A stretch of 64,000 nt of DNA, from NCBI RefSeq assembly GCF_030411955.1, contig NZ_JASNRA010000014.1, positions 60,731-124,730 on the forward strand. Direction: 5' to 3'. This stretch comes from Massilia sp. YIM B02443 (GTDB lineage: Bacteria; Pseudomonadota; Gammaproteobacteria; Burkholderiales; Burkholderiaceae_D). The notes beneath the pieces were generated by a model, which was given only the letters and a program-made list of their open reading frames with translations, did not search any database and was not told the origin of the DNA. Positions within the stretch are counted from its first letter, which is position 1; every line of letters begins with the position of its first letter. Of the stretch, positions 46,102 through 55,281 are shown in pieces. The position numbers and the translations under genes were made by a program.

Positions 46102-49100
46102 TGCGCTCGCGCCCGCGCCGGCCGGGGCCAACGCCTGCGTGGTCGCGCGCATGCTGCGCCATGCGCGCGCCACGCCGCAGCGCATCGCCTTCACCTTCGT
46201 GCGCGAGGACGGGCGCGAAGAGACGCTGCGCTGTGGCGAGCTGGCCGAGCGCAGCGCGGCGCTGGCCGCGGCGCTGACGGCGCTCTTGCCCCAACAGGCG
46301 CTGCAGGGAGAGCGTGCCTTGCTGCTGTTTTCTCCCGGCCTGGAGTTCGTGCTCGCCTTCTTCGCCTGCCTGCGCGCCGGCCTGGTCGCGGTGCCGGCGC
46401 CGCTGCCGCGCCGCCATGGCGGGGCGCTGCACCTGCGCGCGCTGCTGCAGGACGCCGATCCGGTGCTGGTGCTGGGCACGCGCGATGGCGCATCCGCGCT
46501 GGCGCCGCTGCTGGAAGGCGCGCGTGCGCGGCTGGCCTGCACCGACACGCTGCCGCCGGCCCCCGAGCACACGGCCATGCCGCTGCCCTGGCCGGACGAC
46601 CTGGCCTTCATCCAGTACACCTCCGGCTCGACCAGCGCGCCGCGCGGGGTCGAAGTCAGCCACGCCAATCTTGCCGCCAACGTCGACATGATCGGCGCCG
46701 CCTTCGGTTTCGATGGCGACAGCGTGATGGCCAGCTGGCTGCCGCCGTTCCACGACATGGGCCTCGTCGGCAGCATCGTGGCGCCGGCGGCGCTCGGTTT
46801 TCGCTCGGTGCTGATGGCGCCGGCGACCTTCCTGCGCCAGCCACAGCGCTGGCTGCAGGCGATCGCGGCGTACGGCGCGACCTGCGCCGGCGCCCCCGAT
46901 TTCGCCTGGGACCTGTGCGCGCGCCGCGTCACTGCGGCCCACAAGGCGGGCCTGGACCTGTCGCGCCTGCAGGTGGCCTACAACGGCGCCGAGCCGGTGC
47001 GCGCCGCCACGCTGCGCGCCCTGGCCGAGGCCTTCGCCGGCTGCGGCTTGCGCGCCGAGGCGCTGTTCCCGTGCTATGGCCTGGCCGAGAACACGCTGCT
47101 GGCGGCAGGCGGCCCGCGCGGCCGCGCGCCGAAGGTCGTCGCCGTCAGCCAGGCCCGGCTCGAGGCGGGGCAGGTGCGCGATGCGACGGGCGACGACCCG
47201 GATGCGCGCGAACTGGTCAGCTGCGGCCCGGCCGCGGCCGGCGTGACCTTGCTGGCGGTCGACCCTGACAGCCGCCGCGCGGCCGGACCGGGGCGGGTGG
47301 GAGAGATCTGGATCGCGGGGGCGGCGGTGGCGCGCGGCTACCGCGGCGGGCACGACGAAGGCGCGGAGCGTGCGCTGGCGTTCGGGGCGCGCCTGGCCGA
47401 CGGCAGCGGCCCATGGCTGCGCACCGGCGACCTGGGCTTCCTGCGCGATGGCGAACTGTATGTGACCGGGCGCCTGAAGGACATCGTGATCGTCAACGGC
47501 CGCAATATCTATCCGCAGGACGTCGAGGCGGTGGTGGAAGAAGTGGCCGGTTTCCTGGAGACGAACCGCTGCGCCGTGTTCGGGCTGGAAGAAAGCACGG
47601 AGGGCGGGCGTGGCGACGATCTGCGCGGCGGCGGCCACGAACGGCTGGCGATCGTGGCCGAGGCCGACCGGCGCCTGGTGCGCATTGCCCGCAGCCATGA
47701 CAAGGACGGCGGCGCCGATGGGGCCGGCGTTGCCCAGCTCGACGCGCTGGCGCAGCGCATCCGCGGCGCGGTGGCGAGCCGCTTCGGCACCACGGTCGAA
47801 CTGCTGGCCTTCGTGCGGCCCGGCGCCTTCCCGCGCACCAGCAGCGGCAAGGTGCAGCGCGCCCGTTGCAAGCTGCTGGCCGCGCGCGGCGAACTCGAGA
47901 TCGTGTACGCTGCGCGCGAGCTGCATCCGCGCCGGCGCCGCGCCGACCTGCCGCTGGCCGAGCAAAGCCGGCGCACCGCGGCCGAGATGCGCGACTGGCT
48001 GCGGCGCTGGGCGCCGCGCCGGCTCGACTCGCGCCTGATGGACGAACGGCGCACCATGCCGCCGCACGTGCTGCTCGACCTCGGCAACCATGGCTTTCTC
48101 GGCATGCAGGCGCCGCTGGCGCTGGGCGGCAAGGCGCTGGCCACCACCGACCTGCTGCGCCTGATGGAGCAGCTGGCGGCGATCGACCTGACCCTGGCCA
48201 CCGCGGTCGGCGTGCACAACGGCCTCGGCCTGCGCCCGCTGCTGCGCTTCGGCGCCCCGACCCTGCGCGCCGGCGTGGTGCCGCAGCTGGCCGGCGGGCG
48301 CCAGCTGGCGGCGTTCGCGCTGACCGAGCCGGCCGCCGGCGCCAATCCGCTGGCGATGCGCACGCGCGCCGTGCGCTGCCCCGGCGGCTGGCGCCTGTCC
48401 GGCGACAAGCACCTGATCGGTCTCGCCAACTGGGCCGGCTGGATCACGGTGGTGGCGCGCGCGCTCGATGAAGGCGGGATGGCGCTGGGCACGGTGGCGC
48501 TGCTGGTGCCGGACGACGCGCCCGGCGTGCACCAGGAAGCCGAGGCGCTGACCATGGGCATGCGCGCCATGGTGCAGAACGCGCTGCGCTTCGACGCCGT
48601 GTTCGTGCCCGACGTGCACGTGCTGGGCGTGCCGGGCGCCGGCATGGACGTGGCGCGCGACGCCATGGCCTTCGCCCGCCTGGGGATCGGCGCGCTGTGC
48701 GTGGGCGCCATGAAGCGCTGCGCCCAGCTGATGCTGCGCTACGCCAGCCGGCGCGAGGTGGCGGGCGGGCGCCTGCTCGACCATCCGGTGACGCTGGCGC
48801 GGCTCGATGCCCTGACCTGCGCCATTGCGGCGCTGGAAGCGCTGGTGCAGGCGCTGGCGGCGCACGACGAGCGCGGCGCCGGCCTGCCGCAGGAAGCCTG
48901 CATGGCCTGCAAGTGCGTGGCGTCGGAACTGCTGTGGGAGTCGGCCGACGCCCTGATGCAGCTGCTGGGCGGGCGCGGCTACCTGGAGCCGAACCTGGCG
49001 CCGCTGCTGCTGCGCGACGCGCGCGTGATGCGCATCCTGGAAGGGCCGACCGAGGCGCTCTACGTGCACCTCGGCAGCGGCGCGCTTGATGGCGGCTGCC

Positions 49101-49843
49101 TCGACTTCGTGGCGGGCGAGCTGGATGCGCCGGCGCTGGCGCAGCAGGCGCGCGCGGCGCTGCGCAGCCACGGCGCCGCTTGCTCGGCGTATGCGGCCGG
49201 CGAACTGTGCGCCTGGACGCTGCTGGCGGCCGCGATTCCCGAAGGCGGACCGGACAGCGCCGCCGCCGGCTGGGTGCGGCGGCGCTGGTCCGCGCTGCTG
49301 GCGCAGCTGGGACAGGACGGGGCGCGCGCTCCGGTCGAGCTGCTGGCCGGACGCATTGCGGCCTATGCCGAGGCGATCGGCGCGCCCGACCAGGATGCCG
49401 CCGGGGAGGGGCGCGAGCGCGATCCGCTGCTCGAGCCGGACTGGCCGCAGGAGGCGGGCGAGGCGCCGTTTGCGGCGCCGCAGATGGAGCCGGCAGCGCA
49501 GCATGGAACTGCAGTGCCGGCACCGGTAGCGTCGGCGTCCGCTGCCGACACGCGCGCGCTGGTGCGGCGCTGCCTGCTGGCCGGACTGCAGGACGCCGGC
49601 GTCGAGACGCTCGGCGACGACGAGCCGTTCACCGAAGCCGGACTCGATTCGCTGGCGGCGGTGCCGGTGGCGCTGGAGCTGGAGCGGCAGACCGGACTGG
49701 CGATCGGCTCCGAGCTGCTGTACGAGTACCAGACGGTGACGCTGCTGGCCGCCTATATTGACGCCAGGCGCGACGCCGGACGCGACGGCGGACGTGACGG
49801 CGGGCGTGCCGGGGCGGTGGCGCCGGCCGCGCCCATCGCGTGA
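46094..49843 (+). CDS. Fatty acyl-AMP ligase, acyl-CoA dehydrogenase and acyl carrier fusion
   Basis: 1249 residues, three modules. Residues about 1-590 are a fatty acyl-AMP ligase: QYTSGSTSAPRGVEVSHANL, CYGLAENTLLAAGG and GRNIYPQDVEAVVEE. Residues about 610-1010 are an acyl-CoA dehydrogenase-like flavoprotein with FALTEPAAGANPLAMR and LEGPTEALYVHLGS. After a linker comes a carrier domain with phosphopantetheine Ser1186 (EAGLDSLAAVP). The inferred route: activate a fatty acid, load it on the carrier, desaturate it, and hand it to the oxoamine synthase. GTG start at 46094. Ends in a low-complexity Arg/Gly tail. No dedicated phosphopantetheinyl transferase is in view. Confidence 0.85.
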   Translation: MLDALAPAPAGANACVVARMLRHARATPQRIAFTFVREDGREETLRCGELAERSAALAAALTALLPQQALQGERALLLFSPGLEFVLAFFACLRAGLVAVPAPLPRRHGGALHLRALLQDADPVLVLGTRDGASALAPLLEGARARLACTDTLPPAPEHTAMPLPWPDDLAFIQYTSGSTSAPRGVEVSHANLAANVDMIGAAFGFDGDSVMASWLPPFHDMGLVGSIVAPAALGFRSVLMAPATFLRQPQRWLQAIAAYGATCAGAPDFAWDLCARRVTAAHKAGLDLSRLQVAYNGAEPVRAATLRALAEAFAGCGLRAEALFPCYGLAENTLLAAGGPRGRAPKVVAVSQARLEAGQVRDATGDDPDARELVSCGPAAAGVTLLAVDPDSRRAAGPGRVGEIWIAGAAVARGYRGGHDEGAERALAFGARLADGSGPWLRTGDLGFLRDGELYVTGRLKDIVIVNGRNIYPQDVEAVVEEVAGFLETNRCAVFGLEESTEGGRGDDLRGGGHERLAIVAEADRRLVRIARSHDKDGGADGAGVAQLDALAQRIRGAVASRFGTTVELLAFVRPGAFPRTSSGKVQRARCKLLAARGELEIVYAARELHPRRRRADLPLAEQSRRTAAEMRDWLRRWAPRRLDSRLMDERRTMPPHVLLDLGNHGFLGMQAPLALGGKALATTDLLRLMEQLAAIDLTLATAVGVHNGLGLRPLLRFGAPTLRAGVVPQLAGGRQLAAFALTEPAAGANPLAMRTRAVRCPGGWRLSGDKHLIGLANWAGWITVVARALDEGGMALGTVALLVPDDAPGVHQEAEALTMGMRAMVQNALRFDAVFVPDVHVLGVPGAGMDVARDAMAFARLGIGALCVGAMKRCAQLMLRYASRREVAGGRLLDHPVTLARLDALTCAIAALEALVQALAAHDERGAGLPQEACMACKCVASELLWESADALMQLLGGRGYLEPNLAPLLLRDARVMRILEGPTEALYVHLGSGALDGGCLDFVAGELDAPALAQQARAALRSHGAACSAYAAGELCAWTLLAAAIPEGGPDSAAAGWVRRRWSALLAQLGQDGARAPVELLAGRIAAYAEAIGAPDQDAAGEGRERDPLLEPDWPQEAGEAPFAAPQMEPAAQHGTAVPAPVASASAADTRALVRRCLLAGLQDAGVETLGDDEPFTEAGLDSLAAVPVALELERQTGLAIGSELLYEYQTVTLLAAYIDARRDAGRDGGRDGGRAGAVAPAAPIA

Positions 49844-49887
49844 GGCGAATATCGTCGCCCGGACGCTGCTGGCGTGGATGGCAACGG

Positions 49888-49907
49888 GGTAAAATACCTG
49901 TTTTACC
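49888..49907 (+). promoter_or_regulatory. Inverted repeat with -10-like TAAAAT before gltX
   Basis: GGTAAAA-TACCTG-TTTTACC is a perfect 7-bp inverted repeat, 15 bases before the gltX start. TAAAAT in its left arm could also be a -10. It may be an operator or a coincidence. Confidence 0.35.
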
Positions 49908-49922
49908 TCTTTGCTTTCCGCT

Positions 49923-51314
49923 ATGACCGTCCGCACCCGATTCGCTCCCAGCCCGACCGGCTACCTCCACCTTGGCGGCGCGCGCACCGCGCTGTATTCC
50001 TGGGCCTATGCCCGCCACTTCGGCGGCACCTTCATCCTGCGCATCGAAGACACCGACCTCGAGCGCTCGACGCCGGAAGCCGTGCAGGCGATCCTGGACG
50101 GCATGAAATGGCTGGGCCTGGAGCACGACGAAGGCCCGTTCTACCAGATGCAGCGCATGGACCGCTACCGCGAAGTGGTCAAGGGCATGCTGGAAGCCGG
50201 CACCGCTTACCTGTGCTATTGCTCGCCAGAAGAAGTCGAAGCGATGCGCGAGCGCATGCGCGCAAACGGCGAGAAGCCGCGTTACGACGGCACCTGGCGT
50301 CCGGAGCCGGGCAAGACCTTGCCGGCAGTGCCGGAAGGCGTCAAGCCGGTGGTGCGCTTCAAGAATCCGCGCGACGGCGAAGTGACCTGGAACGACGTGG
50401 TCAAGGGGCCGATCACGATCGGCAACAAGGAACTCGACGACCTGGTGATCGCGCGTCCGGACGGCACCCCGACCTATAACTTCTGCGTCGCGGTCGATGA
50501 CTGGGACATGAAGATCACCCACGTGCTGCGCGGCGACGACCACGTCAACAACACCCCGCGCCAGATCAACATCCTGCAGGCGCTCGGCGCCGAGCTGCCG
50601 CAGTACGGCCACCTGCCGATGATCCTGGGCGCCGACGGCCAGAAGCTGTCCAAGCGCCACGGCGCGGTGAGCGTGATGGAATACCCGGAACAGGGCTACC
50701 TGCCGGAAGCGATGCTGAACTACCTGGCGCGCCTGGGCTGGAGCCACGGCGACGACGAGATCTTCTCGATGCAGCAGTTCACCGAGTGGTTCAACCTGGA
50801 ACACCTGACCGCCTCAGCAGCGCAGTTCAACCCGGAAAAGCTGGGCTGGCTGAACAACCACTATATCAAGCAGAGCGACAACGAGCGCCTGGCGCAGCTG
50901 GCGCTGCCGAAGCTGGAACGCGACGGCGCGCGCTTCGACGGCGCCCCGGCGCTGGCGACCGTGCTGGGCCTGATGAAGGAGCGCGTCAATACCATCAACG
51001 AACTGGCCGACGCGGCGATGCTGTTCTACCGCGAGCCGCAGCCGGAAGCAGAACTGCTGGCGCTGCACCTGACCGACGCCGTGCGCGCGGCGCTGGCGAC
51101 CTTCGCCGAGCGTTGCGCCGGCGTCGAGTGGAACAAAACGGCGCTGAGCGCGATGATGAAGGAAGTGCTGGCCGCGCACAGCCTCAAGATGCCGCAGCTG
51201 GCGATGCCGCTGCGCCTGCTGCTGACCGGTCAGCTGCAGACCCCGGCCATCGATGCGGTGCTGGAGCTGTTTGGCCGCGACGTGGTGCTGGCGCGCGTGC
51301 AGAAGGGCCTGTAA
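49923..51314 (+). CDS. gltX: Glutamyl-tRNA synthetase
   Basis: 463 residues. HIGH-type [18 protein letters not shown] at the N-terminus and [14 protein letters not shown] for the KMSKS site mark a discriminating GluRS. Start ATG at 49923. It charges tRNA-Glu, and five tRNA-Glu genes lie directly downstream; linkage of gltX to its tRNAs is notable. Confidence 0.97.
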   Translation: MTVRTRFAPSPTGYLHLGGARTALYSWAYARHFGGTFILRIEDTDLERSTPEAVQAILDGMKWLGLEHDEGPFYQMQRMDRYREVVKGMLEAGTAYLCYCSPEEVEAMRERMRANGEKPRYDGTWRPEPGKTLPAVPEGVKPVVRFKNPRDGEVTWNDVVKGPITIGNKELDDLVIARPDGTPTYNFCVAVDDWDMKITHVLRGDDHVNNTPRQINILQALGAELPQYGHLPMILGADGQKLSKRHGAVSVMEYPEQGYLPEAMLNYLARLGWSHGDDEIFSMQQFTEWFNLEHLTASAAQFNPEKLGWLNNHYIKQSDNERLAQLALPKLERDGARFDGAPALATVLGLMKERVNTINELADAAMLFYREPQPEAELLALHLTDAVRAALATFAERCAGVEWNKTALSAMMKEVLAAHSLKMPQLAMPLRLLLTGQLQTPAIDAVLELFGRDVVLARVQKGL

Positions 51315-51380
51315 TCCCGGCCCTGTAGATAGCAGGATGGCGGACGCTCGCAAGCTGCAGATCACGATGAAAATCGTTGT

Positions 51381-51409
51381 TTGCGAAATGCAAGGGCGTC
51401 CGCTATAAT
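51381..51409 (+). promoter_or_regulatory. Strong sigma-70 promoter of the tRNA array
   Basis: TTGCGA at 51381-51386, 17-bp spacer, and a perfect TATAAT at 51404-51409, then GC-rich GCTCGC like a stringent discriminator. It starts about 20 bp before the first tRNA-Ala. Confidence 0.8.
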
Positions 51410-51428
51410 GCTCGCACTTCAGCGCTGC

Positions 51429-51504
<76 letters not shown>

Positions 51505-51563
51505 ACTCTGAAGGTAGTAAGGCAGTAAGTAGTGCAGCAGTAAGGTAGTAGCGGTTGTTCCCG

Positions 51564-51639
51564 GTCCCTATCGTCTAGAGGCCTAGGACATCACCCTTTC
51601 ACGGTGAGTACCGGGGTTCGAATCCCCGTGGGGACGCCA
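51564..51639 (+). tRNA. tRNA-Glu (TTC), copy 1
   Basis: 76 nt with encoded CCA. Acceptor GTCCCTA pairs with TGGGGAC (one G-U pair); anticodon loop CTTTCAC gives TTC. Confidence 0.95.
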
Positions 51640-51736
51640 GGCAACTGGCAAGAATGACCGGACGAAGCAGCGTTGTAGTGAAAAGCGCAGCACTAGTCGA
51701 AGCAGCAACGATGTAGTAAAATGTTGTTTTCCCGTA

Positions 51737-51812
<76 letters not shown>

Positions 51813-51862
51813 CGTTGGAAAAGCAGCATTGCAGTATCGGTAGTACATTGGAAGTGACTAGG

Positions 51863-51938
51863 GTCCCTATCGTCTAGAGGCCTAGGACATCACCCTTTCA
51901 CGGTGAGTACCGGGGTTCGAATCTCCGTGGGGACGCCA
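51863..51938 (+). tRNA. tRNA-Glu (TTC), copy 2 with T-stem change
   Basis: Same as copy 1 except that the T-stem reads GAATCTCCG instead of GAATCCCCG, replacing one G-C pair with G-U. Acceptor GTCCCTA as in copy 1. Probably still functional. Confidence 0.92.
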
Positions 51939-52039
51939 AGAATTTTGGCAAGACATGAGCAGGGTGCTGCGCCAGCGGCGGCACCGGCAGGCAGAACAAG
52001 GTAGTCTAGTAGTCGGTAGTTTAAGTCAGTCAGATTTAG

Positions 52040-52115
52040 GTCCCCATCGTCTAGAGGCCTAGGACATCACCCTTTCACGGTGAGTACCGGGGTTCGAATC
52101 CCCGTGGGGACGCCA
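52040..52115 (+). tRNA. tRNA-Glu (TTC), copy 3
   Basis: 76 nt with encoded CCA. Acceptor GTCCCCA pairs fully with TGGGGAC; otherwise as copy 1. Confidence 0.95.
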
Positions 52116-52216
52116 AGAATTTTGGCAAGAAATGAGCAGGGTGCTGCGCCAGCGGCGGCACCGGCAGGCAGTACAAGGTAGTCTAGTAGTCGGTAGTTTA
52201 AGTCAGTCAGTTTTAG

Positions 52217-52292
52217 GTCCCCATCGTCTAGAGGCCTAGGACATCACCCTTTCACGGTGAGTACCGGGGTTCGAATCCCCGTGGGGACGCCA
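52217..52292 (+). tRNA. tRNA-Glu (TTC), copy 4
   Basis: Identical to copy 3. A terminator hairpin follows at 52297. Confidence 0.95.
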
Positions 52293-52296
52293 GCTT

Positions 52297-52345
52297 AAAA
52301 CCGGAGTAGACCAACGCGCATGCGCGGAGAGGTGCTCCGGTTTTT
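52297..52345 (+). terminator. Terminator after tRNA-Glu copy 4
   Basis: AAACCGGAG pairs with CTCCGGTTT, with an inner CGCGCATGCGCG stem, then TTTTTC. It sits before tRNA-Glu copy 5, which suggests that copy 5 has its own upstream signal or receives read-through. Confidence 0.75.
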
Positions 52346-52432
52346 CTATTGTGCTGGTATATTTGCGCCTGGGCGCCGTGTCGTCATGACGCCGTGGCCG
52401 TGCCAGCAGTAGTTGCAGTAGTACAGTTTTAG

Positions 52433-52508
52433 GTCCCCATCGTCTAGAGGCCTAGGACATCACCCTTTCACGGTGAGTACCGGGGTTCGAATCCCCGTGG
52501 GGACGCCA
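52433..52508 (+). tRNA. tRNA-Glu (TTC), copy 5
   Basis: Identical to copy 3. It begins 216 bp after copy 4 and lies beyond the first terminator. Confidence 0.95.
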
Positions 52509-52515
52509 GACAGAG

Positions 52516-52557
52516 ACCGGAGCCGGCCACGCGAGTGGGGCTCCGGTTTTCTTTTTT
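52516..52557 (+). terminator. Terminator after tRNA-Glu copy 5
   Basis: ACCGGAGCC pairs with GGCTCCGGT around GGCCACGCGAGTGG, then TTTCTTTTTT. It ends the tRNA array. Confidence 0.9.
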
Positions 52558-52652
52558 GCGTTGACGGCGGCGATATGCCGTTTTGGCTCGCGGTGAACGT
52601 GATCGCCGCTCGCTTTGCATTGTTAGTGCGACAGGCGGCCTTTCGTGCGGCC

Positions 52653-52839
52653 GCGTTGACGCAGCTGATTCAAGGCAGCTTATTCAAGGCAACGCAGCCG
52701 ATTCAACGCAGCTGCTTCAACGTGGTCGTCTTGACGCGATCGCTTCAATGCAGTCGCGTCGCTGCAGCCGCTTCGATGCGGTCGCGTCAACGCAGCCACG
52801 TCAACGCAGTCACGACAACGCAGTCACGTCAATTCTGAT
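52653..52839. repeat. Degenerate 14-bp minisatellite
   Basis: About 12 tandem copies of a 14-bp unit near GCTTCAACGCAGTC or ACGTCAACGCAGTC, with one 5-bp slip near 52695. The period is not a multiple of three, so a coding role is unlikely. It fills most of the 346-bp gap between the tRNA array and the protease gene end; no other feature is seen there. Confidence 0.85.
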
Positions 52840-52854
52840 GGTCCAACGCTGGCA

Positions 52855-54921
52855 TTACCAACCCGGCGGTGGCATGCCGCCGAAAGCAAAGCCAAACGGC
52901 AGGCTCTGCAAGGTCAGTCCCATTGCGCCTGGTCCAGCTCCCGCGCTTGCCATGCCGATCCCCGTGCCCCCACGCTGGCCGCTATCCATGCCGGCGAACA
53001 TCGCCGCCGGCATGCCGAAGCTTGATGCCTGGCCGTGCCACGGCATGCTCATCTGCGCGGTCGACAGGCCGAGCGCAATCAGTGCGTCCGGCATGCCGTA
53101 GCCGACGTAGTTCGGATCGGCGGTCGCCACCGGGCGCGCGCTCATGCGCAGGATCTGGAACAGGCCCTCGACCCGTTCGGGCGAGCGCATGCGCAGCACC
53201 GACTGGAACTCGGGCCGGTGCGCCAGCACCAGCGCCGCCAGACCGGTGACGTGCGGCGTCGCCATCGAGGTGCCGTCCCAGGCTGCGAAGTTATTCGGCG
53301 GCACCGACGACACCACTGCCACGCCCGGGGCGCACACGTCCACCTGCGGACCGAAGCAGCTGAAGCGGGCGGTGAAGTAGCCCTGGGCGTCGATGTCCTT
53401 GCCCAGGGTTTCGGCGTGATAGCTGTCGGGCGGGAATTCGCCGATCTTGCCGATCGCCGCGACCGCCAGCACGTGCTGCGACGACGCCGGATATTGCACC
53501 GGTCCGCTCGAGTTGCCGGCGGCGGCGATGCAGGCCACGCCGGCCTGCTTGGCGCGCACGATCTGGCGCTCCAGCGCCTCGGACGGTGCGCCGCCGCCCA
53601 GGCTCAGGTTGACCACGTCGATCTGCTGTTCGATGCAGTATTCCAGCGCATCGATCAGCTGGCTCACCTGGCCGCCAGGGAACAGCTTGCAGACGTGGAC
53701 CTCGGCCTGCGGCGCGAAGCCGCGGATGCCCCAGACCGGATCGGTGGCCGCGATCACGCCGGTGCAGTGTGAACCGTGGCCGAGCGTGTCGGCGTTCCAG
53801 GTGCCGCGGTCGACGTGCTTGTTGACGACGTCGAAGCCGGCCCGGATGCGGTTCAGGTTGCCGTGCGTGGTGGCGGCGCCGGAGTCGATCACGGCCACCT
53901 TGATGCCCTGGCCGCCGAACTGCGGCGGCACCTGGTCCAGGCGCATGGCGCGCGCCCCCCAGCCCACCGTGTTCTGTTGCGGCATGTTGCGCAGCGCCGG
54001 CCACTCGGCCAGCGGCTTGAGCATCACCACGTTCGGCTGGTCCAGGCTCAGGTCGGGATCGCGCTGGTAGAAGCTCCAGTAGTCGGCACGCGGCTTGACG
54101 TACAGGCCGCTGACCGAATTCGCGTCCGGTCCGTAGACGCGCAGCCGCGCCACGCCGTCCGCGCCGGTGACGGCGCTGCTCGGCAACACCCCGCCGAACA
54201 GCGACACCTCGACCTCGGCCAACGGCTGGTCATCCTGGCCGACCACGTTCAACAGCAGCTCGGCTTGCGGCCCCTGGTAGGGCGTCAGCGAGCTGACCAG
54301 GTCGGGGCGGCGCAGCATCGGGTCGAGCAGCCGCAGGTGCTGGTCGCGCTCGACCAGCAGTTGCCCCTGGCCGCGCTGCAGCAGTTCGCCGGCCTTCTGG
54401 TCGGTCATGCGCGCCACCACCACGCCGTCGCCGCTGTCGCCAAACACGCCGCCGCCGGACGGTGTGAAGCCGGCCATGCCGAGCGGGCCGAAACCGGCCG
54501 GCGCCACACTGGCGCGGGTGGCGATGGTTTCGACCACGTCGATGTCGGGCAGCGCCTGCAATGCCTGTTCGACCGATTGCAGTCCCAGCGCAGGGGCGAG
54601 GGCGGACGGACCGAAGGCGGCGCCGGGCGCGGCGCGCGGCGCCACCAGATACTTCTTCTTGCGCTCGGCGACCGGGCGGCCGGGCCCCGGCGCGGCGCCG
54701 GTGCTGGAAGCGCCGGAAGCGCTGGAAGCGCCTTCAGCGCCGGAAGCGCCGGAAGTGGCGGAAGCGCCCGCGCTGCCGGAAGCGATGGGCGCAGCACCCG
54801 CGCTGGCCGCGCCTGCGGCGGCGCCGTCGTCGGTGGCGGGGCGCTTGTCTCCGGCGCCGTCCGGCGGTGGAGGTGGGCGGTCCTGGAAGTCGCTGGCGCC
54901 GCCTTGAGGTTGTTTGGGCAT
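52855..54921 (-). CDS. S8 (subtilisin-like) serine protease
   Basis: 688 residues. The catalytic triad is Asp346 (VAVIDSG), His382 (LGHGSHCTG) and Ser552 (WDGTSMATPH), with the oxyanion Asn in AAAGNSSGP. The N-terminal 100 residues are Pro/Ala/Ser/Gly-rich and disordered, and no signal peptide is visible. A middle region (about 190-280) may be a carboxypeptidase-regulatory-like beta domain (LLLNVVGQDDQPLAEVEVSLFGG). The C-terminal tail is Gly/Met-rich. It follows a small I9-like gene by 24 bp and a Gln-rich gene, which suggests one unit. Confidence 0.92.
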   Translation of the reverse strand: MPKQPQGGASDFQDRPPPPPDGAGDKRPATDDGAAAGAASAGAAPIASGSAGASATSGASGAEGASSASGASSTGAAPGPGRPVAERKKKYLVAPRAAPGAAFGPSALAPALGLQSVEQALQALPDIDVVETIATRASVAPAGFGPLGMAGFTPSGGGVFGDSGDGVVVARMTDQKAGELLQRGQGQLLVERDQHLRLLDPMLRRPDLVSSLTPYQGPQAELLLNVVGQDDQPLAEVEVSLFGGVLPSSAVTGADGVARLRVYGPDANSVSGLYVKPRADYWSFYQRDPDLSLDQPNVVMLKPLAEWPALRNMPQQNTVGWGARAMRLDQVPPQFGGQGIKVAVIDSGAATTHGNLNRIRAGFDVVNKHVDRGTWNADTLGHGSHCTGVIAATDPVWGIRGFAPQAEVHVCKLFPGGQVSQLIDALEYCIEQQIDVVNLSLGGGAPSEALERQIVRAKQAGVACIAAAGNSSGPVQYPASSQHVLAVAAIGKIGEFPPDSYHAETLGKDIDAQGYFTARFSCFGPQVDVCAPGVAVVSSVPPNNFAAWDGTSMATPHVTGLAALVLAHRPEFQSVLRMRSPERVEGLFQILRMSARPVATADPNYVGYGMPDALIALGLSTAQMSMPWHGQASSFGMPAAMFAGMDSGQRGGTGIGMASAGAGPGAMGLTLQSLPFGFAFGGMPPPGW

Positions 54922-54945
54922 GTCGTGTCCTTTGTCCGGCGCCGC

Positions 54946-55203
54946 TCAGCGCGACAGCGAGAGCGGCTGGTCCGGTTCGATCGTTAACTGGTAGAGGCTG
55001 CTGTGCCGCAGGCGCTCGGCGGTCGGGGCGTCGGTCTCGACGACGGCCGTATGCGGCGGGCCGGCGGAGGGGCCGATGGTGTCGACCAGGCGCACGCCGG
55101 GCTCGGTGTCGAGCGCGGCGAGGAAGCGGGCCAGGGCGTCGTCCTCGCCGGTGGCGCGCACGATGTAGCGGCTGACTGCGGCAGGTGGCAGGGGTTGCGG
55201 CAT
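54946..55203 (-). CDS. Small protein resembling a free-standing I9 propeptide
   Basis: 85 residues. It begins MPQPLPPAAVSRYIVRATGED, with a hydrophobic VRLVDTIG strand and HTAVVETDAPTAERLRHSS. The order of beta-strand, helix (ALARFLAAL), strand, and a second helix is like the I9 inhibitor propeptides of subtilases, which fold and inhibit the protease. Here it would act in trans. Start ATG with AGGAG upstream. The stop is 24 bp before the protease start. I infer the role from size, fold pattern and neighbour. Confidence 0.6.
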   Translation of the reverse strand: MPQPLPPAAVSRYIVRATGEDDALARFLAALDTEPGVRLVDTIGPSAGPPHTAVVETDAPTAERLRHSSLYQLTIEPDQPLSLSR

Positions 55204-55281
55204 GGTTGGGCTCCTGCGGGCTCAACAGAACCCGCGAAAGCCGGACGCCGCAGTCGCGGCTTCCGGCGGCTTTGTTATCGT

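Larger units (their letters stand above)
51863..52216 (+). repeat. 177-bp tandem duplication carrying tRNA-Glu
   Basis: tRNA-Glu copies 2, 3 and 4 start at 51863, 52040 and 52217, exactly 177 bp apart. The spacers 51939-52039 and 52116-52216 match except for about three bases (for example AGACATGAG versus AGAAATGAG, and AGAACAAGG versus AGTACAAGG), which points to a recent duplication. Confidence 0.85.

Noticed and set aside
45923..49936. A minus-strand open frame of over 1300 codons opposite the acyl ligase fusion
   Set aside because: Composition is that of an antisense shadow (Arg/Gln/His-rich), and the plus strand holds three recognisable domains.
51863..52292. Possible attachment site or integrated element at the tRNA array
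   Set aside because: No integrase and no phage-like genes are next to the array; the repeats are tandem tRNA duplications.
52653..52839. Possible CRISPR array
   Set aside because: The units are contiguous 14-bp tandem repeats without spacers, and no cas gene lies near.
52473..53101. Plus-strand open frames across the 14-bp repeats
   Set aside because: The unit is 14 bp, so the frame changes along the array; the frames run into the antisense strand of the protease, and no start with a ribosome site is seen.
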